Shown here: one piece after another, positions 1-14,267 of the stretch
How positions within the stretch are numbered: the first letter of the stretch is position 1
Layout of the letters: every line of letters begins with the position of its first letter
DNA from: Eulemur rufifrons
Lineage: Eukaryota; Chordata; Mammalia; Primates; Lemuridae
Assembly: GCF_041146395.1 (NCBI RefSeq)
Contig: NC_090999.1
Coordinates: 72,607,001-72,671,000, forward strand
Direction of reading: 5' to 3'
Length of the DNA stretch: 64,000 nucleotides
Position numbers and translations under genes: made by a program
Notes under the pieces: model-generated
What the model was told of the DNA's origin: nothing
What the model saw: only the letters and a program-made list of their open reading frames with translations
Databases searched by the model: none

Positions 1-2445
1 TAAAATTCTCTATTCCCAGGTGGCATTTGTACAGTTTATCCTGGACAAGAAATATTGAATCTAACAACCTGGTTCTATTAAAATATCCAAGTAATTTTCT
101 ATACTAAATACTGGTTTGCCTGGCTGTTCCTTGGATCAGTATCTTTACAGATAAAAATGTATTAACTACTTAATCTAAGCACATAATATTGTTATCCCCC
201 ATACGCCTTGCAAAAGCATGTTTGTAGCTATACATTAAAAACTAATTTCTTATTTTTATGAAGAGACCAATAACTCAAATTGGACTTTATTCATCATTTG
301 CAAGAAATAATGCACCAATTTTTGCTGGATGAATTTTCCCTTTTAAAAAGCCTCTTAAAATTATATATTCCGGCATTGAATCAGGATTCAGTGTTCATGC
401 TTTGTGGAAAATAAATTTAAAACTAATTATTTTCCTTTAACATTTTTCAGCAGCACTTTTCATTGGTGTATTTTAGCAATAACTGATCAGACAGCAGACA
501 TTGCTAGCAAAATTTAATACCTATATCTCTACCTCAAGCAATTGAGGTACATACTTTCTAAGATCTTGTCTCTCTTTGATATATCGATACTTTCATCTGG
601 CTGGGACGATCACCACTGAATTGAGCTTTTCTCTATTGCTATTTCTACTGGTATGGCAATGCATATGATATCACCATAAGCGTACCATGCCATGCATATG
701 ATTTTACATTAAAACTCTTGACTTTTCTGGGAGAGGCAAAGGTGACATACAATTAAGTTGGTTATTGGCTCCCATTTTGTCAGATTAGTACAAAAATCTG
801 TTTCTGTAATTGATATTTTAAAGTAAGTTTATGACTTAGATTTGCATATTTTGATCTTTAGCAATAGGAAATAGAGATAAAGGAGGTGTGGTCCATTTAT
901 AAAGCTTCCTCCAAGCTTACCATATTTATGCTCACTGCCTTTGAATTATTTTGAAGAAATCTCTGGAGAGCCTTCATTTCTGACTCAGACTATCTGAGAA
1001 TCTGAGGAAAGACATAAAAAGCTTCTCTGAAAAAATGACACTTCCACAAACGATTTTGTATACAATGTATGGAGATTAATGAACAACTTAAAGCTCTTAG
1101 GTCCGTATATCCAAAGTTATAAACATCTGAAAAAAGATCTTCCCAGATTATGGCATTGCTTCCACTTTAAAGTTCTTACCACCTCTACTCAAAATATCTT
1201 TCTTTATTTAAACTTATCCCTTAAAAGCCAGTATGCTCATCAAGCATTTATATTATTTTCACTCACTGAAGCAAATTGATAGAGTCCTGTTAAGGGAATT
1301 ATTTATTTTGAGGATTAATCTTTCCTAAGGTAGCTCTAAATTGAAATATGAGGTCGAAAATTTGTATTCTTTCACTCACACCTTCCTGGCCCTTCCCCTC
1401 CTTTCTTCTCCATCACTCTTTCAAGGATCTCCTCCTACTAACAGCTTTTATTCATTCCATTCATCTATAAATCCACTCTCTTACAGATGATAGAATCTCA
1501 CTACTGAATTAACCTCCCTCCTAGTCTTTAGGTAAAGAACATGAGAGCAAATACTCAGAAATGATTTTCATGTGGTTTGTGTAAAGTCCTTTGGTCAAGA
1601 CAGGCAGAGTGAGGACAAGAATCCAACATTATTAACCTCACACCTGACCGGGTTTAATCTTCATTTTCATTTTTAACTTATGCAATTGATTTCTTTAGTG
1701 TAATAGCACTGTTACAATGGAATGTTTATCAAGTAACCAGAATAATACAAGGGCTATATGTGGAAAAGACGAAAACTGCCATTTATGCTGTTCCATTTCC
1801 AGTTATTTTCTGTTTTATTAGTAGATTTACATGACCAATAATATTTTATATAAATGACTGTGCATCTAGTTCCACTACTCAAACGGATGGCCTTATCTCT
1901 CTCCTGAACTCGGAAACATATGTCAAAACACTGTATGTAATCTCCTTTGAAAGTTGTATCACATTCACTTGGGAATGGCAAAATGTAGGTATTACTCTAT
2001 TAATAAAGAAACAAATGCACTCATAAATAAACATGTGAATAAATGAATATATACATACTTATATGAATTCATACATATAAATACTCACATGCACACATAC
2101 TTAGATAAAGGAAAGATGTGGAATATAAAGAGAGAGATAGAAAAGGGTGATTTTAATTAAATATGAAAAAGTATCTATTAAAAATAGAGTATAATCAGAC
2201 AATAAAATAGATCAAGTGCAGTGGAATGGTCCACTGCAATGCCAAATTACTCTTGTATGGTACCCTGGTGATTAGTATATAAAAATATGTAATAATATTT
2301 TAAAATAAGTGGGGAAAAAGGAATGTTTTGATAATAAGACTATAGAAAAAAGGTAATATTTTGACAAACTCTCCATGGTTTTCCAATTATTTATTATACT
2401 GCAAAACGCTACCCCCTAATTTAGTGGTTTACAAGAACTATTATA
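1..2445. other. Unassigned AT-rich non-coding DNA
   Basis: I recognise no gene, RNA or repeat family here. Reading frames are short and have no familiar domain. A perfect 8-bp hairpin (gcagtgga / tccactgc, 4-base loop) lies near 2218-2237 but has no other context. Very old, diverged repeats could be hidden here. Confidence 0.6.
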
Positions 2446-2793
2446 CAGTCATGTGTTGCTTAACAATGGGGATATATTCTGAGAAATGCCTCATTAGGTT
2501 ATTTCATCATGGTGCAAATAGCATGGAGTATACTTACAGAAGCCTGGATGGTACAGCCTATTACGCCCCTAGGCTGTATGAAATAGCTTATTGCTCCTAG
2601 GCTACAAACCTGTATAGCGTGTTATTGTGCTGAATACTGCAGGCAATTGTAGCACAATGGTAAGTATTTATGTGTCTAAATCTATCTAAACATAAAAAAC
2701 GTACAGTAAAAATAAAGTATCTTAATGTTATGGGACCACTGTTGTATGCATAGTCCATGGTTGAATGAAATGCCATTAAAGGGAACATGACTG
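2446..2793 (-). mobile_element. Tigger-type non-autonomous DNA transposon (MITE form)
   Basis: A 348-bp element with inverted ends: it opens with CAGTCATGTG and closes with CATGACTG. A TA precedes the left end, as expected for Tc1/mariner-Tigger insertion; the right flank reads TG, so the second TA copy would have mutated. The interior matches, in reverse orientation, both ends of the longer copy at 37737-38798, so this is the internally deleted form and cannot encode a transposase. I believe this is the Tigger7 group, but the subfamily name is from memory. Confidence 0.75.
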
Positions 2794-3233
2794 TGTTTTG
2801 TAAATGATTTTGTGGGTCAGAAATTTGGGAAGTGCTCAGCCGGGCACTTTGTCTCTGATCCAGGTGGTGGCTGCTGGGATAGCTGGGGCTTGAGGATTTA
2901 CTTCCAAAATGGCTTCATATGATTGTTTATATAAACACTTACTATAATGTATTATAATATATAATATATATGAGCACTGAATATAACATATATATAATAT
3001 ATTGATCATAATAGGCATCATGAGTTTTCTAGATCAGAGAACACTTTGATTATTTACTCTCACAGTGATTTTAGTACTAGGTCACCATGCTCTAATATCT
3101 CTCCAGGCAACAATGAGGGACAGATGTGCCCTGTCTATTCAGGGGTTTAAACCAAAGGAGAGAAATCCTGAAATTATGAGTTATTGGGGTTTATAAAACT
3201 GGCTGACACAGTCACCCCTCCATCCTTCTGCAA

Positions 3234-3264
3234 AGAGAGAGAGAGAGGAAGAGAGAGAGAGAGA
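3234..3264. repeat. (GA)n simple repeat
   Basis: Dinucleotide GA tract with one GGAA interruption. Confidence 0.95.
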
Positions 3265-4272
3265 CAGGCTTTATCTTTTACTCTAGAATATAAATAAAAT
3301 TATCTCTGGGGAAAGGGGAAGAAGATTTCTAGATCCATTACCCTGTGCAATGTAAAGAAATGACTCTGGGGAGATAAATCTCTTAATGTCTCTGAAGGCA
3401 TTTTTCTTTACGTTGCTATTTACCAATAATCTACCCTCCCACTCCCCACCCCCACACACACATGAGCAATCTTTGCTTAGAAAGACCTTATTGGGCAAAA
3501 ATGTGAAATTAATAACATTATTTCCCAGTATATTTATATCTGGCACCTTCGTTCTCCTTGTACTGTTGCTCTCTTTCATTCTCTCTTTCTTTCTCTCCTT
3601 CTCTCCATGGCATCTTATAATCCACCATTGCTACATGGACTTTTCACAATATAGGGTTCTACAGGGTAGATGGCTTCCAAAAGGCATGGGGCAGAAACTG
3701 ACACAGCATCACTTCTGCTTCTTCTATTGGTCAAAGCAGTTGCAAGACCTTCTCAAATTTAAGGGGGTGGAGAAATAGAATAGAATAGTGGAGGGAGGGT
3801 GACAAGGTCACATTGTAGAAGAGAGAGACTATATCGTCGCTGTGGCCATCTTTGGAAAACACAATCAGCCAAACACCATAAAGACATTTTGAAAGAATAA
3901 AATCACTAAAAGAAAGAACTACTACAGTTGGCTAGGACACCCACTGTGAAAATAAATAGATAATAAATAAACCAATAAATAAATGCCTGATTCTGATCAA
4001 AGTGTACCTTACTAAAGATCCAGATTTATTCCCATGGCTTTTTAGAGTGAGATATTGAACAAATGCTCCAGGGCACAAGGATAGAGCTTAGTTCTTGCAG
4101 TACTTGAACTGGTTTAGATAGATTTGGGGGAATCTGAGTACGATGTGAGTTCAGCTCAGAGCATTTTTTTAGGTAGAGGCCCCAGGAGCTTGATTTTACT
4201 TTTAGATAAACTTGAAGCTTGGAGACTTTCTTGGGCTGCGTACAGGCCTGAGGTGTTTGGTGTATTTCCTAG

Positions 4273-4295
4273 CCATTCTCCATTCTCCATTCTCC
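4273..4295. repeat. Heptamer tandem repeat (CCATTCT)x3
   Basis: Three exact tandem copies of CCATTCT followed by CC, in otherwise non-repetitive sequence. Confidence 0.9.
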
Positions 4296-4884
4296 AAGTG
4301 TTGGCTCTTCTCTGGCATCTCACAACCGTTATGAGAGGCTGGGGAAAGGGGAAAGACGATGGGGATAGGAAAAGAGTCCGAAGACTTAGTAGTCCCGGTT
4401 CTGTCACTATAGACTAAACGAGTCACTCAAACTCCCTGGCCTTGTTCTCATCTAGTCATGTTGGATTGGATTGTAATGAAAAGGTCCCCATGAAGCTCTA
4501 AATGCTCTAAATGACTGATACGTTCATAGTCTACTTTGGAGGAAAGGAGCTTCCAGCAGTTCTTCATGAAATCTCTCTGTTTCATGCATAAAATGTTGAT
4601 CAATGCTATGTCCCACACCCTAGTTAACATTTATTGAAGCAGAGAAGCATCTCACTCCATCCCTATAGAGTACTATTATTATATCATATTAAACACTAGA
4701 AAAGTGAAGCACATAGAGATCTTACAATGTCATGCATACATAGCACATGGATGGGAAACCTGAGATCTAAAGCAAGGCAATCCAAATACAGAGCCTTCCC
4801 TCGTAGCCACTTTTCTATATTGAGTAGGAAAAAGCAACTCATGTAGACTAAACATGAAGGAAGCTGATCCTCTTCTTACAGGCA

Positions 4885-5120
4885 ATACAGCACAGGGGTT
4901 GAAGACATAGTCTCTGGAGCCAAATGTCTGAGTTTACGTTCTGGAGTCTGCTACATGACCTTGAGCAATTTATTTATCAGTTCAAGCCTCAGTTTCTTGA
5001 ACAGTATGATAGAATAATAACAGTACTCTCCTCCTACAATTAGCATTATGATTAAATGATCACATTAATATAAAGTTCTTAGAACTGTGCATGGTATACT
5101 ATAAGTTACAGAAAGCAGTA
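4885..5120 (+). mobile_element. MIR SINE
   Basis: Ancient tRNA-derived SINE. The order of blocks fits the plus-strand MIR consensus: a 'tctggagccaaatgtctgag' start, a 'gaccttgagcaa' core, 'gcctcagtttcttga', then the AT-rich 3' part with 'gattaaatga'. Heavily diverged; edges approximate. Confidence 0.8.
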
Positions 5121-5619
5121 TAAAGTATTTGCTAACATTGTTTTTGTTTCTTTTAAAAGTAGATGCAAGTCTCTCTTGATAAATGTGAATACCGTTTATC
5201 CAGAGGATCGCTTAAGCTCAGGTATTTCTTCTGTTATCCATGGGACAATGAATACATTCATCCTTGTAAACCACGGGGGATTCATATCGACTGCTGACTG
5301 CACATGTGCTCAGATACTTTCCCTGGCTTTCCTGTTTCCTGATGTGACCCTTATAATAACCTCCCTTTGTGGACTGTAGTTGTGGTGTCTCTTCCTTTCA
5401 ACCTACAGAGACTACTTTAATCACTTAATAATACTACCATAGCTATGCTAATTTAAGTTAAATATGTAAATTAAATATATGTTTATACGTGTGTGGGTAT
5501 ACGCGTACCTACACTCTATTTCTGCATTTTTTTTCCACACTGCTCTTTTTTTTTCTCTTATCCCATTCTTTCCAGTGCTCTCCTACTCTACCTTATATGT
5601 TTCTGTTTCTTTTTCTTTT
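5121..5619. other. Unassigned non-coding DNA
   Basis: Nothing recognised apart from T-rich tracts at about 5527-5625. Confidence 0.5.
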
Positions 5620-5905
5620 TTTTTTCAACTTTATTGAGGTACAAATGACAAATAAAAATTGTACATATTTAAGGTGTAAAATGTGAATATATATACATTG
5701 GGAAATGGTTAGCACAATCTAGCTAATTGACATAACCGTTACTTCATGTAGTTATAATTTCCTTTTTCTTTCTTTCTTTTTTTCTTTTATTGTGATGACA
5801 ACACTTAAGATCTACCCTGTTAGGGTATTTCAAGTATACAATACACTATTGTTTACTATAGTCACCATGCTTCACATAGAGTCTCACTTTATGAAAGGTG
5901 AGTTT
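5620..5905 (-). mobile_element. L1 3'UTR fragment, minus strand
   Basis: The phrase order (ttattgaggtacaaatgaca; tacatatttaaggtgtaaaa; acacttaagatctaccctgt; tttcaagtatacaatacact; tatagtcaccatgct) is the reverse complement of an L1MA-class 3'UTR. It has no coding content. A CT-rich stretch sits inside at about 5761-5789. Confidence 0.75.
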
Positions 5906-6538
5906 TGATATATAAAATTGTGAAATTAAAGTAGTTTTAAGTCCAGTGATAAAGCTAATTGAAACCCCAAATATGAGCACATAACTCATTATATTTTCAT
6001 CTATTCATTACATATTCCTTCAGTTTATTTCATCTATCATTAAAAGTCAAGTATGATGTCAGCATTAGAAAACATCTAATTTTGTTTCCTAACAAAAATT
6101 AATGCACAGACTGTGATTTATTTTTCAGTGACATTACTATATTAGTGTGAGTTGTTGATAAGCTAATTTATAATGGTAGACAAGATCAAGGCTTACTGTT
6201 AGGCTGATTTATCATAGATTCTATATTTGCTAACAGGCTGGCAAGTGAAGCCTTTGAAAATATAATGAATTTACAATGTTTACCCATTATCTCACACCAG
6301 GTGATTAGTTAACCTATTCCTTATATATTCCTATTCTTTTATATAGAGTTTCAGAAGCAAATGAACAGCATTTCATTACATCAATAGAATAAATTTCAAA
6401 TATTCAAATATTTAACCATTCTAAAATAAATACAATCATCTGCCACAATTTATTTTACTGTTAGTTTACTGCAATAGTTTGTATTCACATTATAAAATTA
6501 ATTTCAAGTGTTCCCCCCAAAAGAAAAAAACACCCTAC
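5906..6538. other. Unassigned non-coding DNA
   Basis: AT-rich; no repeat family or gene recognised. Confidence 0.5.
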
Positions 6539-6710
6539 AATGTTAGAGCTCAAAGGGGACCTTACAAATGTCCAACTTAGATATTGTCCAACTTTGTTTT
6601 ATAATAAGACAATGAGGTGGCAAGAGCTGGGAAATAACTTGCTCAATGTAACGGAGCTAGTACGAAACAAGGGTTGGACTAGACCTCCCCAAATGTTTAA
6701 ATACAATAAA
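6539..6710 (+). mobile_element. Ancient SINE/LINE fragment (MIR3/L3-like)
   Basis: It matches the widespread mammalian motif series 'atgttagagct..aaggggacctta', 'gtccaact', 'gacaatgaggtggcaagagctgggaaataacttgctcaa', 'ggttggactagacctcc'. I am sure it belongs to an old interspersed family and unsure which one. A 77-codon open frame across it is incidental. Confidence 0.55.
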
Positions 6711-7756
6711 GCCTCTTCATTAGACATCACATCATCTCATCCTGAAATTATGGTATTTGTTTTGCATCTATGAATAATAATTGTTAGTAACTGAATGCAT
6801 TTTCTAGGGAAAGGCATTTTTATAAATGCTTAACAAAGTAAATGATGCTTTATATTTATTGCTATCTCGTATCAAAAATAAAGACCATTACACTGGAGTG
6901 GTAAAATCACCCATAACTGTTTGCAGAATAGATGGTAACATTCACATTTGAAAGTTTTAAGAGAGCCACTTTTATTATTTATTGTGTGCCATAGACAATT
7001 TACATAAAAAAGATTGAATATATTATAATTTATAGGAATAAATCTAAAAATAATATGATTTCTGTACATCAAAATCAATTTAAGAAGTTGTTGTAAATCC
7101 AGTTTAACATTATGATTTAGCTGTCCAACATCCTATGTTTGAGTCATTCCAGGGAAAACTTAAATTATTTTTCACATTTTTATACATGTTAGAAGTATTC
7201 TTAATTTATTTACATCTCGACAGTCTTTAAATGTATATATGAAGATTTAACTAAGAAAACAATTCTTTGAGTCATACACTTAACTTCTTGGCCATTTAAA
7301 CTCCCCCTATTTTACTAAACTTGAGCTGAAATATTCATGGCAATGCTAATCTGATGACATTTGCTGAAGTATTAAGGCATTCTTAATCCTTAGACTAAGT
7401 CCAATATCTGTCCTAAAAAAGAGACCTAGACCTATGAATTGAAAATTATAGTATTATATGTTTTACTTTTCTGGAATTATATGAAACTGAGAAATAAAAT
7501 CCACACTGAAGTCTCAGTTTTTCAAAATGAACTTTAATATTTCATGGTTTCATTTATTTTCTGTAAGATGTGTCCTTCTGTTCCTAAGAGGAAAAATAAC
7601 ATTAAAAGATATCCCTTAAGAGTCTTTCAAGATCTGAAACAACAAGCAGTTCTGAGAGAGGTAACCATTTGAGAAGTTAAAAATTAATGCATCAAAAGAT
7701 TGATTATTCAACTTTCCTTGATACATATTTATAATTTGAACTTATGTTTTCATCAT
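6711..7756. other. Unassigned non-coding DNA
   Basis: AT-rich; no supported feature. Confidence 0.5.
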
Positions 7757-8146
7757 TGCTATGGTTTGAACGTGTCCCCCAAAAGTTCATGTATTGGAAT
7801 CTTAATTCACAATGCAGCAATGCTGAAAGGTGGGACCTAATAAGAGGTGATAGGGTCATAAGAGCAGAGCCCTCATGAACTGGATTAATGTCATTGTCAC
7901 GGGAGCAGGTTAGTTACTAATATCTTGAGAATAGGTTGTTATAAAGCAATTCCACTCCTGTGCCTCTCTCTGCCTTGCACACTCACTTGATATTTCACTA
8001 TGCTATGATGCAGCACGAAGGCCCTTGACAGATGCCTGCACTATGCTCTTAGATTTTACAGCCTCCAGAACTGTGAGCAATAGTTTTTTTCTTTGTAAAT
8101 TACCCAGTTTTGGTGTTCTGTTATAGCAACAGAAAACACTAAGATA
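7757..8146 (+). mobile_element. MST-type MaLR solo LTR (ERVL-MaLR)
   Basis: Old solo LTR starting TGCTATGGTTTGAACGTGTC and ending near 'cactaagata'. Blocks in consensus order: 'cccccaaaagttcatgtattgg', 'ctcatgaactggattaatg', 'gcagcacgaaggccct', 'cagcctccagaactgtgagc', 'aaattacccagttttgg'. The flanking 5-mers atcat and ataat agree at four of five bases, consistent with a decayed 5-bp target duplication. The poly(A) signal position is degraded to 'agcaatag'. No internal viral region is attached. Confidence 0.88.
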
Positions 8147-8266
8147 ATAATTAACTGTAGATTTTATAAATTGTAAATGTAGTATCACCTTGAGAAATAT
8201 GTATATATTTTTTAAACTCTAAATGTGATTATGTTTCATGATGTATATACAGCTCAACTAATATAA

Positions 8267-8612
<346 letters not shown>

Positions 8613-8623
8613 ACAGTTATATG

Positions 8624-9139
8624 GAAAAATACATTAAGGCTATTTATATGAGGAATATCTTATTAAAATGTAGGTGAAATATTAAAGAATTTTAAGTGTA
8701 ATAAAAATAGCTGAGATGGAATATAATTAATTTACACAACTGGATATGACATATTTACAAAACAATTAATACTTTTCACGTTATTTCTACTATTCATATC
8801 ATGCTATATGTGTGAGAGTGGATTAGGTCCTGGCAGGCCAGAAGAGAAGCGGAAAATGAAGGAATAGGTAGATCATTGTAGATGACTGAATAAAGGAACA
8901 GAGAGGAGGAAGACTCAAGGTTGATGTGGAGAATTCAAACCTGCGTTGATGTTTGAAGTAAAAGAAAGGCGGAGGTTAGAAAGACAATACAGAATAGAGG
9001 AAAAGCTGTCAGTTTCAGAAAAGTTGAGCTGAGAAAAGAAGTGAAGCCAATCAATAGGATGTTTTAGACATGGTCCTTAAAACAGCTATATGTCAGTTTG
9101 GAAATGGGTGTTAGAGAGCAATGGAACAATTTTATTTTT
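8624..9139. other. Unassigned non-coding DNA
   Basis: The purine-rich stretch 8810-9060 may be an ancient repeat, but I could not place it in a family. Confidence 0.45.
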
Positions 9140-11792
9140 TCTCAAGTTATGTTATTTCAGAATGTTTTAAAATCTTTCTTGGCTTATTTAACCATTCAAA
9201 AACATGGATATACCACAAATTATTTATTCATTCATCAGTCATTACACATTTGGGTTTTGTCTACGTTTTAGGCTAACATAAATAATACTTCTATACACAT
9301 TTGTGTAGAAGGGTTTATGTGGATATATTTTAATTTAAGAGATATATATCTACCAGTGAAATTTCCAAGTTATGTGGTAAGTCTATGTTTAACATTTAAA
9401 AGAGCTGCCAGACTATTTTTGATAGTGGCTGCATCATTTTTTATTAAAACCACAGTATATGAGATTTCCAATTTCTATACATCTAGCCAAACCTTATTAT
9501 CTGTCTTTTGAATCATAGCCATCCTAGTAATATGAAATTGTATCTCATAATTTTAATTTCCATTTCCCTGATCATTGATGATATTGAGAATTTTAATGTA
9601 ATTTTTGGCTCTTTATATATATGCTTTGGAGAAATGTTTATTCAGACCTTTTGTCCATTTTCAATTGGGTTATTTGTCTTTTTATTACTAACGTGTAGCA
9701 TTCTTACATGTTATATTCTAAATAAAAGTTCATTATCAAACATATGATTTGCACATATTTCTCAAGTTTTTGGATAGTCTTTTCACTTTATTGTTAGCAC
9801 CCTTTGAAACACAAAAGTTTTTAATTTTGATAATATACTGTTTATCAATGTTTTGCTTTTGTTGCTTAAAATTTTGGTGTCATATCTGAGAATCATTTCC
9901 CAAATGCTAGTTCATGAAGTTCTACCCCTAAGAGTTTACTCTTTTAAGAGTTTTATGGGTCTAAGTCTCACATTTTGGTCTTTGATCTATTTTGATTAAA
10001 TTTGTGTGTATGAATATCCAATAGTCCCAGCATCATTTGTCGGGGTATATGTTATGATTCATATATCTATTTTTATGCTTGTGCAAAACATCTTAATTAC
10101 TCTAGCTTTGTAGTAAGTCTTGAAATCAGGAAGTGTTAATCCTTTAATTTTTTTTTTCTTTCTAGATTAGTTTGGATATTTTGGTGCCCTTCGATTTCTA
10201 TATAAATTTAAGGGTCTGTCAGTTTCTACAAAGAAATGAGCTGAGATTTTGACAGGAATTGCATTTAATCTGATGATCAATTTCACAATATTACTCTCTT
10301 AACAATATTAAACACTCTGTTCTTTGAAGATGGAATGTTTTTCAGCATAATTATATTTTTAATTTCTTTTAAAGATGTTTTGCAGATTTCTTAGTATAAG
10401 TTTTGCACCTTTTTGTTCAATTTATTTTTTTTTTTGTTTTCTTTGTATGCTGTTGAAAAGGAATTTTTTTTCTTAATTTTATTTACAGATTGTTCATTGC
10501 CAATTTAGAGAAATACAATTGATTTTTGTGTATTAATCTTGAACCATGCAATGTTTTAATAGAATCCTTAAGTTTTTCTATATACCAGATCATGTCTTTT
10601 GCAAATAGAGTTAGTTTTACTTCTTCCTTTCCATTCTGGATGCATATTCTATCATTTTATGCCTAATTGTCCAAGCTATAATTTCCAATACCATGTTGAA
10701 TAGAAGTCATGAAAGCAGATGTATTTGTCTGATTCCTAATTTTCAGAGGAAAGCATTCAGGCTTTTACCTTTAAGTGTGGTGTTAGTTGTAGGTTTTTGA
10801 TAGATACCCTTTATTAAGTTATGTATATTGCAGGAGGATTCAGTTTACAAGTATTTTGTTGAGACATTTGGTTTCCATAATCATTAGAGATAATACTTTG
10901 TAGTTTTCTTTTTATGTCTTTGTCTAGTTTTGGTATCCATTTAATATTGGCCTCAGTAAATGAGGTGGCAAGTGTTCCTTTTTCTTCTATTTTTTGGAAA
11001 ATTTTATGACAAATTGGTATGAATTTCTCTTTAACAGTTTAGTAGAATTCACCAGGTAAGTTATATGTGCCTGGGCTTTTCTTTGTGGTAATTTTATTTT
11101 ATTACAAATTCAATCACTTCACTTTTCAAAGGTCTATTGAGATTGTCTATTTCTTCTTGAGTCCATTTCAGTAGTTTTTGTCTTTCTAGGAAATCGTATA
11201 TTCATCCCAGTTATCTGATTTATTGGTCTACATTTACTCAAGGTATTCCTTTATATTCTTTTTATTTCTACAAATGACCCCTATATTAATCCTCATTTTA
11301 GTAATTTCAGTCTTTTCTCTATTTTTTTTTTGATACTTCAGCTAAAGATTTGTCAATTTTATTGATTCCTATTTTAATTTTAATATTGATATAATTCAAC
11401 TTAATTCTGCCATTTTGTTTTCTATATGTTTCATGACTCCTTTATTCCTTTTCACTCCTTTTTTATTTTGTCTTAAGTAAATATTCTATACAGTGAAATA
11501 TTAATCTCTTTAATAATTTTTTACTTTATATTTTGGGTTACTTATTAATTGCTCTTTGGTTTACAAGGTATATCTTTACTTATGAGAAATCATTTCAGAT
11601 TTATACTTAATTCCAGGGCAATATACAAATGTTACTCCTAATTATTTCTATTCCATCTTCTCTTTACACATACACATCACAGTTCCAGTTCCAGTAATGA
11701 ATTATTATAATATTACTTTCTATAATTTTATATCTATTAAAGAAGCTGAGAGAAAAAAGCAGAGCAGGTATATATTTATAGAATTTGCTATA

Positions 11793-12125
11793 AAGTCATC
11801 CCTTGGTATCTGTGGGAGACTGGTTCCATGACCTCCTGTGGATACCAAAATCTATAGGAACTCAAGTCCCTGATATAAAATGATGTGGTATTTGTGCATA
11901 ACCTATGAATAACTTCCCCTATACTTTAAGTAATCTCTAGATTACTTATAATACATAATATAGTGAAAATTTAATGTAAATAGCTTTATAATGTATTGCT
12001 TATGGAATAATGACAAGAAAAAAGTCTGTACATGTTCAATACAGATGGAATTTTTTAAAAAATGTTTTTGCTCTGCAGCTGGTTGAACCCACACATGCAA
12101 ACCCACAAATATGGAGGGTCAATTG
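11793..12125 (-). mobile_element. MER2 (Tigger2-derived) DNA transposon
   Basis: Starts 'aagtcatcccttggtatctg' and ends 'atggagggtcaattg', the inverted termini of MER2. TA lies immediately before the left end (11791-11792); the right-hand copy reads TG. The interior has 'gtccctgatataaaatgatg' and 'taagtaatctctagatta', both typical of MER2. Non-autonomous, about 330 bp, inserted in the old L1. Confidence 0.85.
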
Positions 12126-12132
12126 TGTTAAC

Positions 12133-12165
12133 CTTTTTCTTTTCTTTTCTTTTCTTTTCTTTTCT
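12133..12165. repeat. (TTTTC)n simple repeat
   Basis: About six pentamer units directly beside the right end of the MER2 element. Confidence 0.95.
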
Positions 12166-14267
12166 GATTCTCTTCATTTGTTCTTTTCAGTCCAAATTAC
12201 TATCTGATATATTTTTCCTCTAATTCAACTTTGCTCCTACTCATATCTTTTGTTTCATATTATCAAAAATGTTGTTTTTCCATATGCTATAGATGCAACA
12301 TTACATAAATATATATGTATAAACATTTATAAAATGTTTTTACATCCATTAAGAAAAGGAAAGATACATTGATTACACTCTCTGTAAATCTGCTAAGAAG
12401 GATTTTCTCTAATTTTTTTTTTTTTGGTATTTTGTTTTTTTAATTTGGGACTATATTTTGCTTTCATATTTGAAAGGTAATTTTTTTCTGAATATAAGAT
12501 TCTTATTTGACAGGTTTTCTTTCTTTCTTTCAGCATTTTATATATGCCATCACATTGTTTTGAAATCTCCATCGTTAATATGGAAATGTCAGCTGTTAAT
12601 CTCATTGGGTTCATTTGTAAGTGCCTAGGCAATTTTCTCTTGTTACTTTTAATTTTTTACCTTTGTGCTTGTTTTGTATTTTTACTCTATGTTTGGGAGG
12701 AGATCTCTTTGTATTTATACTACTTGGAGTTTGTTGAGTTTTATTTATGTGAAATTAAAGTTTATTTTTAGGTTTTTTTTTAAAATCAAATTACAAGAAA
12801 TTCAGCCACTATTTATTAGAATGTTTTTATGCTCCCCTCTCTTCTCTTCTTCTAATATCCCTATTATTCATATTTGATATGCTTAGTGCTGTACTAGGTT
12901 TCTCTGAGGCTGTGTTCATTTCCTTCATTCTTTTTTTTTGCTGATCTGCAAATGCATAATCTCTATGAATCTGTCTTCAAGTTTATTGATTCTTCTGCCT
13001 ATCCACATCTGCTGTTGATCCCCTCTAGTCATTTTTTTTTATCTCAGTTATTGTATATTTCAATTCCAAAATTTATATTTGGTTCATTTTTGTAATTTAT
13101 ATTTCTTTATTAATATCCTTTATTTGATAAAACATTTCTATCAAAGCTTTCTTCTTAATGCATTATTTCTTTAGGTTTTTTGAACATTTTTACAACAATC
13201 TCTTTGAAATATTTGTCTGTTAAATCCAAACAGGCCCTCTCACATGCACATTCTGTTGCCTGCATTTTTTGTCTATATATGGGTCACACTTTCTCATTAC
13301 TTTTTATGCCTTATAATTATGGAAACTGGACATTTTAGATAATGTATTATAGCAGCTTTAGATTCTAATCCCCTCCAAGGCTTATGTATTGTTATCATTG
13401 TTTCTTGTTCTGTGTGTGTGACACTTTGTTAGACTTTCCCTACAGTGTGAATTCTGTGATGCTATTTCTCAGAAGGCACAGACTTGCTGGGCTCTATTTG
13501 ACTATATCTTTCCCTGATTTCTCTTTTAAACTGCCTGCCTTATTTGGTATGCATTTGGCTCAGTCTCTATTAATTTGTGACTGATTGTTCTATTGTTTTC
13601 CAAAATGGCCTGGGGCATAAATTACATCTCAGTCTGACCCAATAAAATTTGGATCTCTCTGCAGGTATAGCTTCTTAGGCAAATCGGTGAGGTTGATTCT
13701 GCCCCCAGAAATAGTCTTTTCAGCTTTTTGTTGTTGTTATTCACTCTGAAAAATTAGTAGGCATATGATTTAGCTTCTTATTCTCGATGAGCTACAGTTT
13801 CTTATTAATTACTTAACTGTTTTCAATCACTCTCTTAGGTTTGAATTTTGGTACAGTCTATTTTAAATAAGCCAATTTCTTTTAGGGGAACTTTGGAGCT
13901 CTCTCTTTTGGATTTCCTGATCAGAATCTCTGTGCTACTTCTCCAGAGTTGGGGAAGGGGAAAGCAACCTGTTGTCATTATGAATAGAGTGCTGGGTGGG
14001 GATGGTATCCTCTGGTATTCTCACCTTTCCTCTGCTGGTGTGGAACTTCTACTCTATAAACAAGCTGTCACAAAAGCAATCAGGTCTTCAATATTTTCAA
14101 TCTATTGGTACTGGGGTAGGTTCTTTGTTCTATAAGTGCTGGCTGAGAGGAAGTGAAACTCTGACTTCACAGCCACGCTGACACATAGTTTAGCCTTTAC
14201 AACTTGAAACTAAGGGTAGAGGCTGGGGTATGAGAAATCCTGCATCATGCACCACTCAGTGAGAGAC

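Larger units (their letters stand above)
2794..4884. other. Unassigned non-coding DNA with simple repeats
   Basis: No gene recognised. It contains an AT-rich patch (about 2939-3005), a GA tract (3234-3264), an AAAT-rich patch (about 3949-3983) and a heptamer repeat (4273-4295). A 130-codon open frame at 3386-3778 is low-complexity (Phe/Leu/Ser/His-rich, read from CT-rich DNA) and has no recognisable domain. Confidence 0.55.

Noticed and set aside
3386..3778. 130-codon open frame, the longest on the plus strand
   Set aside because: Composition is driven by CT-rich DNA (Phe, Leu, Ser, His runs), with no domain, splice context or conserved motif.
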